Of a DNA stretch of 64,000 bases, positions 46,812 to 55,451 are shown in pieces. Made by a program: the position numbers and the translations under genes. The notes beneath the pieces are model-generated. The model was not told the DNA's origin. It saw only the letters and a program-made list of their open reading frames with translations, and searched no databases. How positions within the stretch are numbered: position 1 is the stretch's first letter; each line of letters begins with the position of its first letter. Source of the stretch: Cronobacter malonaticus LMG 23826 (GTDB lineage Bacteria; Pseudomonadota; Gammaproteobacteria; Enterobacterales; Enterobacteriaceae); assembly GCF_001277215.2 (NCBI RefSeq), contig NZ_CP013940.1, positions 1,612,001 through 1,676,000 on the forward strand, given 5' to 3'.

Positions 46812-47471
46812 ATGTACCAACATCATCACTGGCAGGGCGCGCTGCTTGATTATCCTGTCAGCAAAGTGGTTTGCGTCGGCAGCAACTACACGAAGCATAT
46901 TCAGGAGATGGGCAGCGCCACGCCGGAAGAGCCGGTGCTCTTCATTAAGCCGGAAACCGCGCTGTGCGATCTGCGCCAGCCGCTTGTGCTGCCGCAGGGA
47001 CTTGGCTCGGTGCATCATGAAGTGGAGCTGGCGGTGCTGATTGGCGCAACGCTGCGTCAGGCGAGCGAAGAGCATGTCGCCAAAGCGATTGCCGGTTATG
47101 GGGTTGCGCTCGATCTCACGCTTCGCGATATTCAGGGCAAAATGAAAAAAGCCGGACAGCCGTGGGAGAAGGCGAAAGCGTTTGATAATTCCTGCCCGAT
47201 CTCCGGGTTTATTCCGGCAGGGGAGTTTACCGGCGATCCGCAAAACACGTCGCTCAGCCTGTGTATTAACGGCGAGGTGCGCCAGAGCGGCAATACCGCC
47301 GATATGATCCATAAGATCGTGCCGCTTATCGCCTATATGAGCCGCTTTTTCACGCTGCGCGCAGGCGATGTGATCCTGACCGGCACGCCGGAAGGCGTCG
47401 GCCCGCTCAACAGCGGCGACGCGCTGGAAATCACCTTTGACAATCACTCGCTCTCGACGCGCGTTCTGTAA
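46812..47471 (+). CDS. ycgM: YcgM, fumarylacetoacetate hydrolase-family protein
   Basis: 219 residues. FAH-family metal ligands in HHEVELAVLIG and ALDLTLRD, and the closing GDVILTGTPEGVGPL. Probably hydrolyses or decarboxylates a beta-diketo acid (oxaloacetate decarboxylase/acylpyruvase type). GAGGGAAGC precedes the ATG. Confidence 0.92.
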   Translation: MYQHHHWQGALLDYPVSKVVCVGSNYTKHIQEMGSATPEEPVLFIKPETALCDLRQPLVLPQGLGSVHHEVELAVLIGATLRQASEEHVAKAIAGYGVALDLTLRDIQGKMKKAGQPWEKAKAFDNSCPISGFIPAGEFTGDPQNTSLSLCINGEVRQSGNTADMIHKIVPLIAYMSRFFTLRAGDVILTGTPEGVGPLNSGDALEITFDNHSLSTRVL

Positions 47472-47559
47472 AGATGCCGCCCGCAGGGCGGCAAAACTTG
47501 CATCCTGGCGTCAGAGTGTTTATAAGGTGCAGCTTAATTTTTGATGTGCGGACACCGTT

Positions 47560-48006
47560 ATGACCGAAACGCCTTTCTGGCAGCGTAAAACCCTGGATGA
47601 GATGAGCGACGCCGAGTGGGAATCGCTCTGCGACGGGTGTGGTCAGTGCTGCCTGCATAAGCTGATGGATGAAGACACCGACGAAATCTATTTCACCAAC
47701 GTCGCCTGCCGTCAGCTTAATATCAAAACCTGCCAGTGTCGCAACTATGAACGGCGCTTTGAATATGAACCGGACTGCATCAAGCTGACCCGTGAAAACC
47801 TGCCTACATTTGAGTGGCTACCGCCGACCTGCGCGTACCGTCTGCTGGCCGAAGGGAAAAACCTGCCGCTGTGGCATCCGCTGCGTACCGGCTCCAAAGC
47901 CGCGATGCACGCCGAACGTATTTCGGTGCGTCATATTGCCGTTAAAGAATCGGAAGTGCGCGACTGGCAAGCCCATATTTTAAACAAACCGGATTGGGCA
48001 GATTGA
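47560..48006 (+). CDS. ycgN: YcgN, UPF0260 cysteine-rich protein
   Basis: 148 residues. Cys cluster [11 protein letters not shown] and [11 protein letters not shown], later DC and TC, the pattern of the zinc/iron-chelating CxxCxxCC family. Function unknown. Last backbone gene; the prophage integrase gene ends 23 bases beyond its stop. Confidence 0.92.
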   Translation: MTETPFWQRKTLDEMSDAEWESLCDGCGQCCLHKLMDEDTDEIYFTNVACRQLNIKTCQCRNYERRFEYEPDCIKLTRENLPTFEWLPPTCAYRLLAEGKNLPLWHPLRTGSKAAMHAERISVRHIAVKESEVRDWQAHILNKPDWAD

Positions 48007-48029
48007 GGCGTTGATATGAAAGGGATTTG
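48007..48029. other. Host-prophage junction, likely at or near attL
   Basis: The 23 bases between the ycgN stop and the int stop. Tyrosine integrase genes usually lie next to their att site, so the core is expected here or in the last codons of ycgN; it cannot be defined without the other end. Confidence 0.4.
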
Positions 48030-49316
48030 TTACTTCTGATTTACTGCCTGGGGCATCTGTGGGGCATTTCCTCCAAAATTAGCGTTCAGTATGCTCATTT
48101 GATCCACATTGTTATCGTTCATCCATTTCCCGTAAACGCTGTAAACCATCTGCGCTGAATTGTGACCCATCTGAGATGCTATGAAGTTAGGGTTGGCCCC
48201 GGCACTTAATGCCCAGCAAGCGTATGTGTGTCGAGACTCATACGCCTTCCTGTGCTTAATCTTCGCGCGCTTCAAAATTTCATTCCAGGTGGCACCGAAA
48301 GAGCCAGGGGCATACCAGTCACCACCTTTCCCATTTCTTGCTGTTAGCCGCGGCACAAATACGAATGTGCATAAGTCCATCCGTGTCCTGCCAAATTCCC
48401 TCAAATTAACTTCTATGTGGTGCTGCTTGCCCATCCTTGTGTATGCCATTTGGCTTTTTAGAGCCTCTATCGCCGGGAGAGTCAGGTTTATCACCCTATT
48501 GCCTGAATCCGTTTTAGGCGGCGTAAAGTGATCCTTAATTGCCATATTCCTCGACACCGTTATTGTCCAGTTGACCATGTCGATATCTTCCCAGGCTAGT
48601 GCGCATATTTCTCCGTGCCGCATGCCGGTATTGATTGCCAGAATCCACAGGTTCTTTATTTGCTCGGAAGGGCAAGCCATCAGTAGACGCTCATACTCAT
48701 CCTTCGTAAGTGGCTCCGGTTCGGACCTGCTCTTTCTGAGCGGATCAATACCTGTCATTGGCGATTTATCTATGTAGCCATTAAGCTCCGCAAACCTCAT
48801 CATGCTGCCCATCGTTGACATATAGACATTTACAGTCCTCACTGTTCTTCCCTTTTTGGAAAGGCGTGACTTTTGGTGGTTGCTGACAATTTGGTTTCCT
48901 GTAAGCAACTCCTTTCTTAGTCTAAGCATGTCCTCATTATTAAGGCTGGAAACAGTACGTGATGCCCCAAGAATATCTGTAGCGATGGTTATATATGATA
49001 CGTATCTAAGATGAGCATTTTTTGTTATCTCCATTTTCTTAAGTTCCAGCCATCGCGCAGCAAGCTCGCCCAGCGTCACACCCTGCCTCACAAAACCGAA
49101 TCGCTTGAGGTTAGGCGACGATGGAAAGCGGGCTGCGTAGTTAAACGTGCCGGTCTTAATCTCATAGCCGATTGAGGTCCTTAACTCTCCGGCCATTTTC
49201 CTGTTTTTTGGTGTATCAGGGACGCCGAGGTTTTCCCTTACCCTGGCGCCCTTATAGATGAACCATATCCGCAGTGTTCCGCCGTGATTCTCCACTCCTG
49301 TTGGATACTTCGTCAT
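48030..49316 (-). CDS. int: Phage tyrosine integrase
   Basis: 428 residues. N-terminal arm-type DNA-binding domain (DUF3596-like, TKYPTGVENHGGTLRIWFIY), SAM-like core-binding domain, and the catalytic domain with R (NTGMRHGE), H-x-x-R region (YESRHTYACWAL), H (SQMGHNSAQ) and nucleophile Y (VYSVYGKWM). It integrates and excises the prophage. Downstream-most gene of the pL operon. Confidence 0.95.
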   Translation of the reverse strand: MTKYPTGVENHGGTLRIWFIYKGARVRENLGVPDTPKNRKMAGELRTSIGYEIKTGTFNYAARFPSSPNLKRFGFVRQGVTLGELAARWLELKKMEITKNAHLRYVSYITIATDILGASRTVSSLNNEDMLRLRKELLTGNQIVSNHQKSRLSKKGRTVRTVNVYMSTMGSMMRFAELNGYIDKSPMTGIDPLRKSRSEPEPLTKDEYERLLMACPSEQIKNLWILAINTGMRHGEICALAWEDIDMVNWTITVSRNMAIKDHFTPPKTDSGNRVINLTLPAIEALKSQMAYTRMGKQHHIEVNLREFGRTRMDLCTFVFVPRLTARNGKGGDWYAPGSFGATWNEILKRAKIKHRKAYESRHTYACWALSAGANPNFIASQMGHNSAQMVYSVYGKWMNDNNVDQMSILNANFGGNAPQMPQAVNQK

Positions 49317-49349
49317 AACGATTCCTCGTCAGTTAATGGGGAAGGGTAT

Positions 49350-49598
49350 TTAAGCAGATTTCTGGCGGGGGATCGCTGGGCGTTGACGCTCAACCCATGC
49401 GTCGACTTCATGCCGGTTGTAGAGGATAGGGGAGTTGTCCTTAGGCTGGCAGTCGCCGGAGTAGTGTCGGTACTCCTTACCTTCCATCCAAGACTTCTCT
49501 CGCGCTGACTTAATGGCGTTTTTCGTCAGTCCGGTGATCGCCATCAGCACTTCTTCGGATACCCATTTGTTGGGGACAAGCTGAATCACTTCATTCAT
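49350..49598 (-). CDS. xis: Excisionase (Xis) family protein
   Basis: 82 residues, winged-helix MerR-like fold: WVSEEVLMAITGLTKNAIKS, then the wing with KEYRHYSGDCQPKDNSPILY, and HEVDAWVERQ. The NSPILYN motif is typical of lambdoid excisionases. Lies directly upstream of int, needed with Int for excision. Confidence 0.9.
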   Translation of the reverse strand: MNEVIQLVPNKWVSEEVLMAITGLTKNAIKSAREKSWMEGKEYRHYSGDCQPKDNSPILYNRHEVDAWVERQRPAIPRQKSA

Positions 49599-49616
49599 TC
49601 GATTATCTCCAGGCGT

Positions 49617-49640
49617 AAAAAAGCCGCCATCAGGCGGCTC
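49617..49640 (-). terminator. Intrinsic terminator upstream of xis
   Basis: On the minus strand GAGCCGCC-TGAT-GGCGGCTT with six T. It overlaps the last codon of the 184-residue gene and would block pL transcripts lacking antitermination. Confidence 0.85.
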
Positions 49641-50193
49641 ACTCGATGCGGATGCCAGCTATTTCACCGGCTGCTATTATGTCGTACAGTTTGTACCATC
49701 CGGGCGATGACAGTTCGCCATCAATCGTCTTTCTGCCATATTCGAAATGGACATCACCTCCGGCCTTTGCTAAAGCTGTTACGACTGCCGCTCGCTTCCT
49801 GTCAGCTTCTGAGCGGATGGGGCGGAACATCCAATTATTCCCTTGAAACTCTTCCGTAAAATTTCCAATCTCAACAAGACGCATTCCATTATTTTCGCTG
49901 GTCGCCTTATACGAACACCATGAGCGACCACCATCGACAGACACTTCAGCATTCACGCCAACCGGCGGCAAACCTTCGCCATCCCATACCGGCTCTTGCG
50001 CAGCGGCGAGTGCGGCTTCGTATTGCTCGCGAGTGACCTGGTCGCCATCCCAATCCTCAAAATACGAGTAATGATGATTAACAAAAAAGGTTAATTTGTT
50101 TCTTTTAAGAAAATCATTCAGGTACTGGGAAAGCCCTTCCGGCCACCCGCCACGCTTCGGCAATTCCTGCACCAGTAAATCAATCAGCTTCAT
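49639..50193 (-). CDS. Phage hypothetical protein, 184 residues
   Basis: Begins MKLIDLLVQELPKRGGWPEG, an N-terminal module I recognise as widespread in lambdoid early-left genes of unknown function; a second part with SVDGGRSWCSY follows. No catalytic motif is evident. Probably mosaic: a short targeting or regulatory N-terminus attached to variable tails. Confidence 0.8.
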   Translation of the reverse strand: MKLIDLLVQELPKRGGWPEGLSQYLNDFLKRNKLTFFVNHHYSYFEDWDGDQVTREQYEAALAAAQEPVWDGEGLPPVGVNAEVSVDGGRSWCSYKATSENNGMRLVEIGNFTEEFQGNNWMFRPIRSEADRKRAAVVTALAKAGGDVHFEYGRKTIDGELSSPGWYKLYDIIAAGEIAGIRIE

Positions 50194-50207
50194 ATCTTTG
50201 CTCCAAT

Positions 50208-50228
50208 AAAAAACCCGCCGAAGCGGGT
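50208..50228 (-). terminator. Intrinsic terminator in the pL operon
   Basis: Minus strand ACCCGC-TTCG-GCGGGT with UUCG tetraloop and six T. Confidence 0.85.
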
Positions 50229-50482
50229 CATGGTGTTAACTCAAATTCATCGTCCCAAGGTGGGAATGTGCTCATCCGTCTGTGCGACATGATGTATTCC
50301 GATGCCACGGTCATCGAACATGGCTTCTCGAACTCAAGCATGAACACATCGTCGTATGCCCGTCCTAGCCACCACCCTCCGCCGTACTCCTTAGCACGCT
50401 GAATGAGCACCCACCGACCTGGCGTTATGCGGTGATGTATCTCGCCGCGATAGATGATTAAGTAGTCCGAGTCTTTGCTCAT
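50228..50482 (-). CDS. Phage hypothetical protein, 84 residues
   Basis: Starts MSKDSDYLIIYRGEIHHRIT after GGGGTG; an ATG 12 bases upstream is possible. Small aromatic-rich protein (GGGWWLGRAY). No family recognised. Confidence 0.7.
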   Translation of the reverse strand: MSKDSDYLIIYRGEIHHRITPGRWVLIQRAKEYGGGWWLGRAYDDVFMLEFEKPCSMTVASEYIMSHRRMSTFPPWDDEFELTP

Positions 50483-50549
50483 GACGCACCCCAAAATAAC
50501 TGTATTTATATACAGTAAATTGAGGTTGGCGGGCTGTCAATTCTTGGCC

Positions 50550-50723
50550 TTACTGCTTTTCTTTAAGTGTCCACTTAACAGGCTTGCTAGTCTTTTCCTG
50601 CCCCTTATCGAAACCTGATTTCGCATCGTTGTAACCACACGGAACGCAAACATAATCTCCAGACCAACCACGCATTGTTGTCTCTTTGGAAATTGCAGTA
50701 GAACCACATTTTGGACAAATCAT
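50550..50723 (-). CDS. Small zinc-ribbon phage protein, 57 residues
   Basis: MICPKCGSTAISKETTMRGW, then YVCVPCGYND: two CxxC knuckles (C3/C6 and C26/C29) forming a zinc ribbon, with a Lys-rich tail. GAGGAG lies 8 bases before the ATG. A DNA- or RNA-binding or transcription-factor-like role is possible; no function is known to me. Confidence 0.75.
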   Translation of the reverse strand: MICPKCGSTAISKETTMRGWSGDYVCVPCGYNDAKSGFDKGQEKTSKPVKWTLKEKQ

Positions 50724-50834
50724 ATTAATGAACTCCTCGCTGTTTGAGAGGGTATGATAAACAGTGGGAAGGTCATTTATGCAGCAGAGAATTGAAAAGG
50801 TTGTGTAAGAGCTGCTTTGCGCTCTGCTGCGGAT

Positions 50835-51023
50835 TTAGCCATTACTTCCAACTCCTGAAGTCTTAACGCAAGTTTGATAGGTGTCACGAGTTATTTTTTT
50901 GACATCATCATTCCATGCCTTGGCAGCCTTTAAACACGCCTCCTCAGTTGCAAAGTTTGCCTTCTGAATAGAAACCCCCGTAGGGCCAATGAGAGTTAAA
51001 ATTAAAAGCCACTCACCCATCAT
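50835..51023 (-). CDS. Small phage protein with N-terminal membrane segment, 62 residues
   Basis: Starts MMGEWLLILTLIGPTGVSIQ, overlapping the upstream stop (TGATG); a longer frame runs antiparallel-free into the upstream gene but lacks support. Hydrophobic N-terminus, then two cysteines (EEACLKAA, YQTCVKT). Probably a secreted or anchored small protein of unknown role. Confidence 0.65.
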   Translation of the reverse strand: MMGEWLLILTLIGPTGVSIQKANFATEEACLKAAKAWNDDVKKITRDTYQTCVKTSGVGSNG

Positions 51024-51433
51024 CACCCATCCTTGCCCGGCGCTGCGAGCATGGCTGCGCAGCAGGCGTTCCAGGTTATCTCGGCAACTTCGCGGAATTC
51101 CGGGCGGTACAACGTGAGCTGGATTTCGCATCGACGCGACCATTCTTCAAAGGTTTCAACAGGCACAACCGGCGCGGGCGGTGCGGGCGGGTAGTTAGCC
51201 AGCATCCAGCTAATTACATAATCGGCTTTAAACCTTTCAACCGGAAACCCTTCATTCAAGTCTCGGAAGTGGTAAATGACTTTATGCAGATCGGGCGCGG
51301 TCACAGGCTCCGCCCGCTCCCGCAGCGCCAGCAGCGCAAGACCGGCCAGCGCTTTAACCTCACTCGGCTTTACGTCATGACATTCGAGAATATTCGATGC
51401 CAGCGCCTCAACTCGTTCTTTGCCCAGTGTCAT
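51023..51433 (-). CDS. Phage hypothetical protein, 136 residues
   Basis: MTLGKERVEALASNILECHD...; Pro-rich centre (YPPAPPAPVVPVETFEEWSR) and a C-terminus with WNACCAAML. No recognised domain. Coupled to its neighbours by short gaps or overlaps. Confidence 0.72.
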   Translation of the reverse strand: MTLGKERVEALASNILECHDVKPSEVKALAGLALLALRERAEPVTAPDLHKVIYHFRDLNEGFPVERFKADYVISWMLANYPPAPPAPVVPVETFEEWSRRCEIQLTLYRPEFREVAEITWNACCAAMLAAPGKDG

Positions 51434-51436
51434 GGA

Positions 51437-51688
51437 TTAGTCCTCCCACTCCGTATCCCATTCAACCCAGGCACCTTCACCATCAGCATTGATAACGCCC
51501 TGATTTCCACACTGAGGGCATTTCACAGCGTCACCAGCGTAGAGGTATATGCCTGATAGCGATTGGCTTGTAACTTCAATTCCATGACTGCACTGGCAGT
51601 GTTCGCAAGCATTCAGCCAGTCAACACGGTATAGCGTGGGATCCCACAGCATTGTCCTTTTGTCGCGTTGGAATAGTTCTCTGCTCAC
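51437..51688 (-). CDS. Phage zinc-finger-like protein, 83 residues
   Basis: CEHCQCSHGIEV and later VKCPQCGNQG form two Cys knuckles typical of a zinc-binding domain; acidic C-terminus. Starts by ATGA overlap with the upstream gene. Confidence 0.72.
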   Translation of the reverse strand: MSRELFQRDKRTMLWDPTLYRVDWLNACEHCQCSHGIEVTSQSLSGIYLYAGDAVKCPQCGNQGVINADGEGAWVEWDTEWED

Positions 51689-52134
51689 GCTTCACCCCCT
51701 GTCTCAAGATTGATGCCCGCAGCACCGACGCGCTTCTCAAGCTCCGCGATGCGGCCTTCCACTGCGTCTACAGCATCAGCGTAACCAAACCAATTGCTCA
51801 ACTCCGGGGCTTCTCCGGTCGCCGCCTTGTACATATCGGCCAGCGCTGCCTCGGCATAGTCGCGCTCTTTGATTAGCTGATATTCGCTCTGCTCCAGCTC
51901 AACTACACGCTTCTCTGCGGCTTCCAGCGCTGCTATCAGCTCGCCAACCAAATCAGCCGAGCGCCGGCACTCTTCGACAATGCTCACGTCGCAGCCGGTG
52001 TCACAGCCGTTTTCATCTTCGAAACGTAAATCAACTGTGTCGCTGTCGATATCGCCTGGCTCATAGCTGGCGATATACGCAAGAATAGATTTTTGGCGTT
52101 CAGCAGCCGCTTTCAGTTTTGCTGTGCTTGTCAT
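51685..52134 (-). CDS. Ead/Ea22-like phage protein, 149 residues
   Basis: Starts MTSTAKLKAAAERQKSILAY by ATGA overlap; the frame could extend 13 residues. Central coiled coil (ALEAAEKRVVELEQSEYQ) and a variable C-terminus, as in the Ead/Ea22 group of lambdoid early-left proteins with unknown function. Confidence 0.72.
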   Translation of the reverse strand: MTSTAKLKAAAERQKSILAYIASYEPGDIDSDTVDLRFEDENGCDTGCDVSIVEECRRSADLVGELIAALEAAEKRVVELEQSEYQLIKERDYAEAALADMYKAATGEAPELSNWFGYADAVDAVEGRIAELEKRVGAAGINLETGGEA

Positions 52135-52334
52135 GCGGCACGCTCCTGCTTCTGTTTGTTGTACACAGCCCAACTAAGCGCATCGAGTTTGTCACGTCCC
52201 GCTTTATCGTACATGTGGATACCGTCACTAGCGGCGTGCTCTTTCTTGACCTGCTCTTCAAGCTCAGATAGCTGATCGTATGACAGCGTTGCGAGCTTAA
52301 GACGATTCCAACCAAAGTTTCTTATTCTGCTCAT
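52131..52334 (-). CDS. Phage hypothetical protein, 67 residues
   Basis: MSRIRNFGWNRLKLATLSYD...; basic and helical. Overlaps the methyltransferase gene upstream and the Ead-like gene downstream by four bases each, which supports its being translated. Confidence 0.72.
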   Translation of the reverse strand: MSRIRNFGWNRLKLATLSYDQLSELEEQVKKEHAASDGIHMYDKAGRDKLDALSWAVYNKQKQERAA

Positions 52335-52813
52335 GCGGCACCGCCTTTAACAAAAATAATCCAGTGCGTTTTGTCGGATTTGCCCGTTCGTTGCCAGATA
52401 GCTGGCTTCTCGTCTGTGAGTTCCAAAATACGGCGAACAGGTATCTGTGTTTCGTTCCATTTGAAAATGAGCACGCCGTGTGGCCGCAATACGCGAAATG
52501 CCTCTTCGAACCCGGTGCGCAGGTCATCACGCCAAGTTTCCCGGTTTAATTTTCCGTATTTTTTCCCCATCCAGGCGTTATCACCGACACGCTCAAGGTG
52601 TGGCGGATCAAAAACTACAACAGGGAATGAAGCATCAGAGAATGGCAGCGCGCGGAAATCGGCAACTACGTCTGGACTGATAACAAGACTCCGGCCGTCG
52701 CAGAGGGTGTGCCGCTCAGCGCGGATATCGCTGAAAATCGCTCGCTCGTCCTGTTTATCGAACCAGAACATACGGGAGCCGCAGCACATGTCGAGAATGG
52801 ATAAATCTGTCAT
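52331..52813 (-). CDS. Phage SAM-dependent methyltransferase-like protein
   Basis: 160 residues. Motif I-like ILDMCCGSRMFWFD, motif IV DPPHL (DPP[YFWH] of amino-methyltransferases) and a C-terminal fold segment (FRVLRPHGVLIFKWNETQI). No target-recognition domain, so it may modify a small substrate, a protein or DNA at unknown sites. Common in lambdoid early-left regions. Confidence 0.82.
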   Translation of the reverse strand: MTDLSILDMCCGSRMFWFDKQDERAIFSDIRAERHTLCDGRSLVISPDVVADFRALPFSDASFPVVVFDPPHLERVGDNAWMGKKYGKLNRETWRDDLRTGFEEAFRVLRPHGVLIFKWNETQIPVRRILELTDEKPAIWQRTGKSDKTHWIIFVKGGAA

Positions 52814-53289
52814 GCGGCACCGCCTTGACGCAGCTCGGCTGCGAAGACATTTCCATCATCAGCTACAACACGATTGTGGTCAGCCCATTCATGACGTCCG
52901 TTTTTATCGTAAATATCAGCTGAATCACGCAGACGTTTTACAAATTCCTCCACACCCTGCGCCCTTACTTCGCGCAGGAATTCGTCGGTGGATGGAAGCA
53001 CCATAACCGCAAGTTTCCTGATGATTTTCTGCACTTGCGGAGGGCATTGGTCGTAGTGATCATCAGTAATGAATACGGCGTCGCTGTGAATGGCTTCTAC
53101 GGCGTTAAGTTCATTAGCCAGCGCGTCGCACTGCTTCGTCTTTTCGCGCAGCGCCAGAGTGGTAACTTCAATGCGGTCATTCAGATCGGTAAACTTACGC
53201 ACCAGGTATTGCGCATCGGTTTCGTTAACCAGCATGTCGCCCGGAACGCATTTGCCGCGCAGGAATCCTTCCATTTCGTAGAGTTTCAT
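52810..53289 (-). CDS. Ead/Ea22-like phage protein, 159 residues
   Basis: Central coiled coil (DLNDRIEVTTLALREKTKQC) and a C-terminal part VEEFVKRLRDSADIYDKNGR also seen in other phage early genes. Unknown function. Four-base overlap with the methyltransferase gene. Confidence 0.72.
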   Translation of the reverse strand: MKLYEMEGFLRGKCVPGDMLVNETDAQYLVRKFTDLNDRIEVTTLALREKTKQCDALANELNAVEAIHSDAVFITDDHYDQCPPQVQKIIRKLAVMVLPSTDEFLREVRAQGVEEFVKRLRDSADIYDKNGRHEWADHNRVVADDGNVFAAELRQGGAA

Positions 53290-53447
53290 TTCTTCGCTCC
53301 AAACCAGCGATTCAGATAGCGGTTGTTATTCACAGAGCCGAAGCTGTTGCGCTTCATCAATTCTTCGCGGCTCGGCATCGGAGTGTGTTTGCGGTCAGAC
53401 TTACCGCCGACCGTGACGGTTAAATAATTTGCCTGGTCTCTGGACAT
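53286..53447 (-). CDS. Phage hypothetical protein, 53 residues
   Basis: MSRDQANYLTVTVGGKSDRK..., from ATG at 53447 with GGAGTTAACC upstream; a longer frame to 53606 overlaps the next gene and is rejected. Basic. Four-base overlap with the following gene. Confidence 0.68.
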   Translation of the reverse strand: MSRDQANYLTVTVGGKSDRKHTPMPSREELMKRNSFGSVNNNRYLNRWFGAKK

Positions 53448-53457
53448 GGTTAACTCC

Positions 53458-53763
53458 TTAATCGATACGAACGTGACCGTAGCGACCGAGGAAGCGGCGC
53501 ATACGGTTATCTGTTTCTTCAGGGCGGCGCGGGCCTGTAGTGACGAATCCGGGCATGAACGATGCCGCAAGGTTGTCGTCCCACAGCTGCCGGTCAGCCA
53601 GCGCATCAGCCTGGCGGGTCATGCGAGCTTCCTTGCTCTCGGTTTCGTACTGCTTTCCTAACGTCTCGCACAGGTGTGCTTTAATGCGCGCCAGCACCTC
53701 TTCTTTGGTGCCGGATCGTTTTGGCGGGCGTGCGTATCCCGCCCCGGGAAGAGGTGATGACAT
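53458..53763 (-). CDS. Phage hypothetical protein, 101 residues
   Basis: MSSPLPGAGYARPPKRSGTK...; helical middle, Arg-rich end. No domain recognised. Ten bases before the 53-residue gene. Confidence 0.7.
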   Translation of the reverse strand: MSSPLPGAGYARPPKRSGTKEEVLARIKAHLCETLGKQYETESKEARMTRQADALADRQLWDDNLAASFMPGFVTTGPRRPEETDNRMRRFLGRYGHVRID

Positions 53764-53773
53764 TTGGTTGGCC

Positions 53774-54247
53774 TTATTTGGTTAAATCAGGATGGGGAGG
53801 CGTATTTGCCGGATTATCTTCTGGATAGATAGGTTTGTTATTCCGATGCCATTCGACATGACATTCATGGCAAAGCCACATAACGTCTGTTGGCTTGCTG
53901 TAGTCACAGTGGTGCGCCTGTGGTTTGCATTTTGATCCGCACTGCTCACATTGAAGTGGCCGCGCTATCTTTCCATCGCGTAAAAAATTGCCCACGATGA
54001 TGTGGGCTTTTCTTTTCCATGGATTGCGCTGAATGAACCGTTTTTTGGCTGCATTACATCGCTTTCTACCGTGTTCGGAAGATTGATATTCCTTCCTGGC
54101 GGATATTCTATGTGGCAACCCGGCGCGGGCTTTGTCGTACTTCGACAGACATGACCTGCACGCCGCTGTTAATCCATCATTGGACGCTCTTCTTATCTGA
54201 AAATCCCTTTCTTCCTTCTGCTGATGGCATCTGGAACAGACTTTCAT
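53774..54247 (-). CDS. Phage HNH-type endonuclease-like protein
   Basis: 157 residues. N-terminal zinc knuckles CSRCHQQK and CRSCLSKYD, then CEQCGSKCKPQAHHCDYSKP...WLCHECHVEWH, the zinc-supported HNH core with HHCDY and H at the end. Could be a homing-type or packaging-related nuclease; several lambdoid early regions carry one. Confidence 0.82.
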   Translation of the reverse strand: MKVCSRCHQQKEERDFQIRRASNDGLTAACRSCLSKYDKARAGLPHRISARKEYQSSEHGRKRCNAAKKRFIQRNPWKRKAHIIVGNFLRDGKIARPLQCEQCGSKCKPQAHHCDYSKPTDVMWLCHECHVEWHRNNKPIYPEDNPANTPPHPDLTK

Positions 54248-54258
54248 CTTCCCTCCTT

Positions 54259-54687
54259 CTAAAAAGGAATATCCGAGTCATCAAAATCCATCGGAGGCGC
54301 TTCCTGTGCTGGTCGCGGCTGCGCCTGCTGCCGACGTTGAACTGGCTGCGAAGGCGTTGATTCCTGATGTTGCGCTCCACGCGGCGGCAGGTCGATATCC
54401 CGCACGAGAATTGTCGGTGTTTGCGCCTGCGTACCATCAGTACGAGTCCATTCTTCAATCAGGAATTCCCCGGAAACGGTGACCTTTGCGCCTTTGACCA
54501 CAGATGCGGAAAGCTTTTCAGCCATCGCGCCAAACATCTTGCAGTTAAGCCATGAGGTTTTTTCGTTATCCCCAAAACCTGACTTGGCAGGAATGGAGAA
54601 ATTTGCAATATGCTTCCCGTTAGGAGTGACGCGAAGAACGGCGTCCTTTCCAACATTCCCTGAAATTGTGATTACGTTAATTGCCAT
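54259..54687 (-). CDS. ssb: Phage single-stranded DNA-binding protein
   Basis: 142 residues; OB fold (MAINVITISGNVGKDAVLRV, WLNCKMFGAMAEKL), Gln/Pro-rich linker and the acidic tip MDFDDSDIPF that recruits partner proteins, as in E. coli SSB. Cotranscribed with the ERF annealase. Confidence 0.95.
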   Translation of the reverse strand: MAINVITISGNVGKDAVLRVTPNGKHIANFSIPAKSGFGDNEKTSWLNCKMFGAMAEKLSASVVKGAKVTVSGEFLIEEWTRTDGTQAQTPTILVRDIDLPPRGAQHQESTPSQPVQRRQQAQPRPAQEAPPMDFDDSDIPF

Positions 54688-55311
54688 TTATGCCGCCTGT
54701 TTCAGTTCTTTGATTCGGATTCCGGTTACGTCTTTGCACTTCGCCTGGTGCTCAGGGAAGCCGTTAAGGCGCGTCCATGTTGATGCGTAATGCTCCTGCA
54801 ATTTCTTCGCGTCGTTCTCGGTGCCTGCATACTGGGTGAACTCAGCCAGAATGGTGTCAGCATCAGCAGGATGGATGTGGTGAACCTCCGCGTCAGCATC
54901 AATCGCCGTCTCTTCTGTCGGAATGCAGAACGCCTGAAACGCTGCGTATTTGTAGGCAATCGACATGGCCTTGTTCGTTGCCTTGTCGCCGCTATCCATC
55001 GCTTCGCCGTAGGTGACTACCGTGTGAACGCTGCCGTCCTTTGTGCTCACAAAATCGAACTCTGCTTTAACCACCACATAGAACAGGACAGTGCCTTTTG
55101 GAGTCGTGCGCTCGGTTACGGTGCGCTCAGTGATGCGGGGGAGGATGAGGAGTCCGTGATTAACCAGCGCCGGAGCCAGTGCGTTATAGACCTGATCGAT
55201 GCCGCGAAACTTGAAGTTTTGCTGGGTGTTCGTCCTGTCCTTGCTGATGCCCGTTGCCGCCATTTCCTTGGCTACAGCGCTGATTGCCTGATAAACAAGC
55301 TTCTCTGTCAT
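54688..55311 (-). CDS. ERF-family single-strand annealing recombinase
   Basis: 207 residues from MTEKLVYQAISAV; an earlier in-frame ATG at 55338 is weaker. Matches the ERF fold (NFKFRGIDQVYNALAPALVNHGL, then GDKATNKAMSIAYKYA). P22 Erf circularises phage DNA by annealing homologous ends. Immediately upstream of ssb. Confidence 0.92.
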   Translation of the reverse strand: MTEKLVYQAISAVAKEMAATGISKDRTNTQQNFKFRGIDQVYNALAPALVNHGLLILPRITERTVTERTTPKGTVLFYVVVKAEFDFVSTKDGSVHTVVTYGEAMDSGDKATNKAMSIAYKYAAFQAFCIPTEETAIDADAEVHHIHPADADTILAEFTQYAGTENDAKKLQEHYASTWTRLNGFPEHQAKCKDVTGIRIKELKQAA

Positions 55312-55451
55312 GAGTAATTCCCCGCGAACTCTTGCCATGTAATAGGCTGATTCATGCGTTCAGCCGCCAGGTTAATTTGCTGCTCCACCTCTTCTTCAAT
55401 TTCAGGAGAGATGAGAGCGATAAAGTCGTCGTCTTCTAATTCATGCAGCAT
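55308..55451 (-). CDS. Small acidic phage protein, 47 residues
   Basis: MLHELEDDDFIALISPEIEE...; ends by ATGA overlap with the ERF gene and starts within the end of the previous gene. Strongly acidic N-terminus. Coupled translation supports it; no family recognised. Confidence 0.62.
   Translation of the reverse strand: MLHELEDDDFIALISPEIEEEVEQQINLAAERMNQPITWQEFAGNYS

Noticed and set aside
47475..47492. GCCGCCC-GCA-GGGCGGC hairpin after ycgM as a terminator
   Set aside because: No T-run on either side suitable for intrinsic termination.
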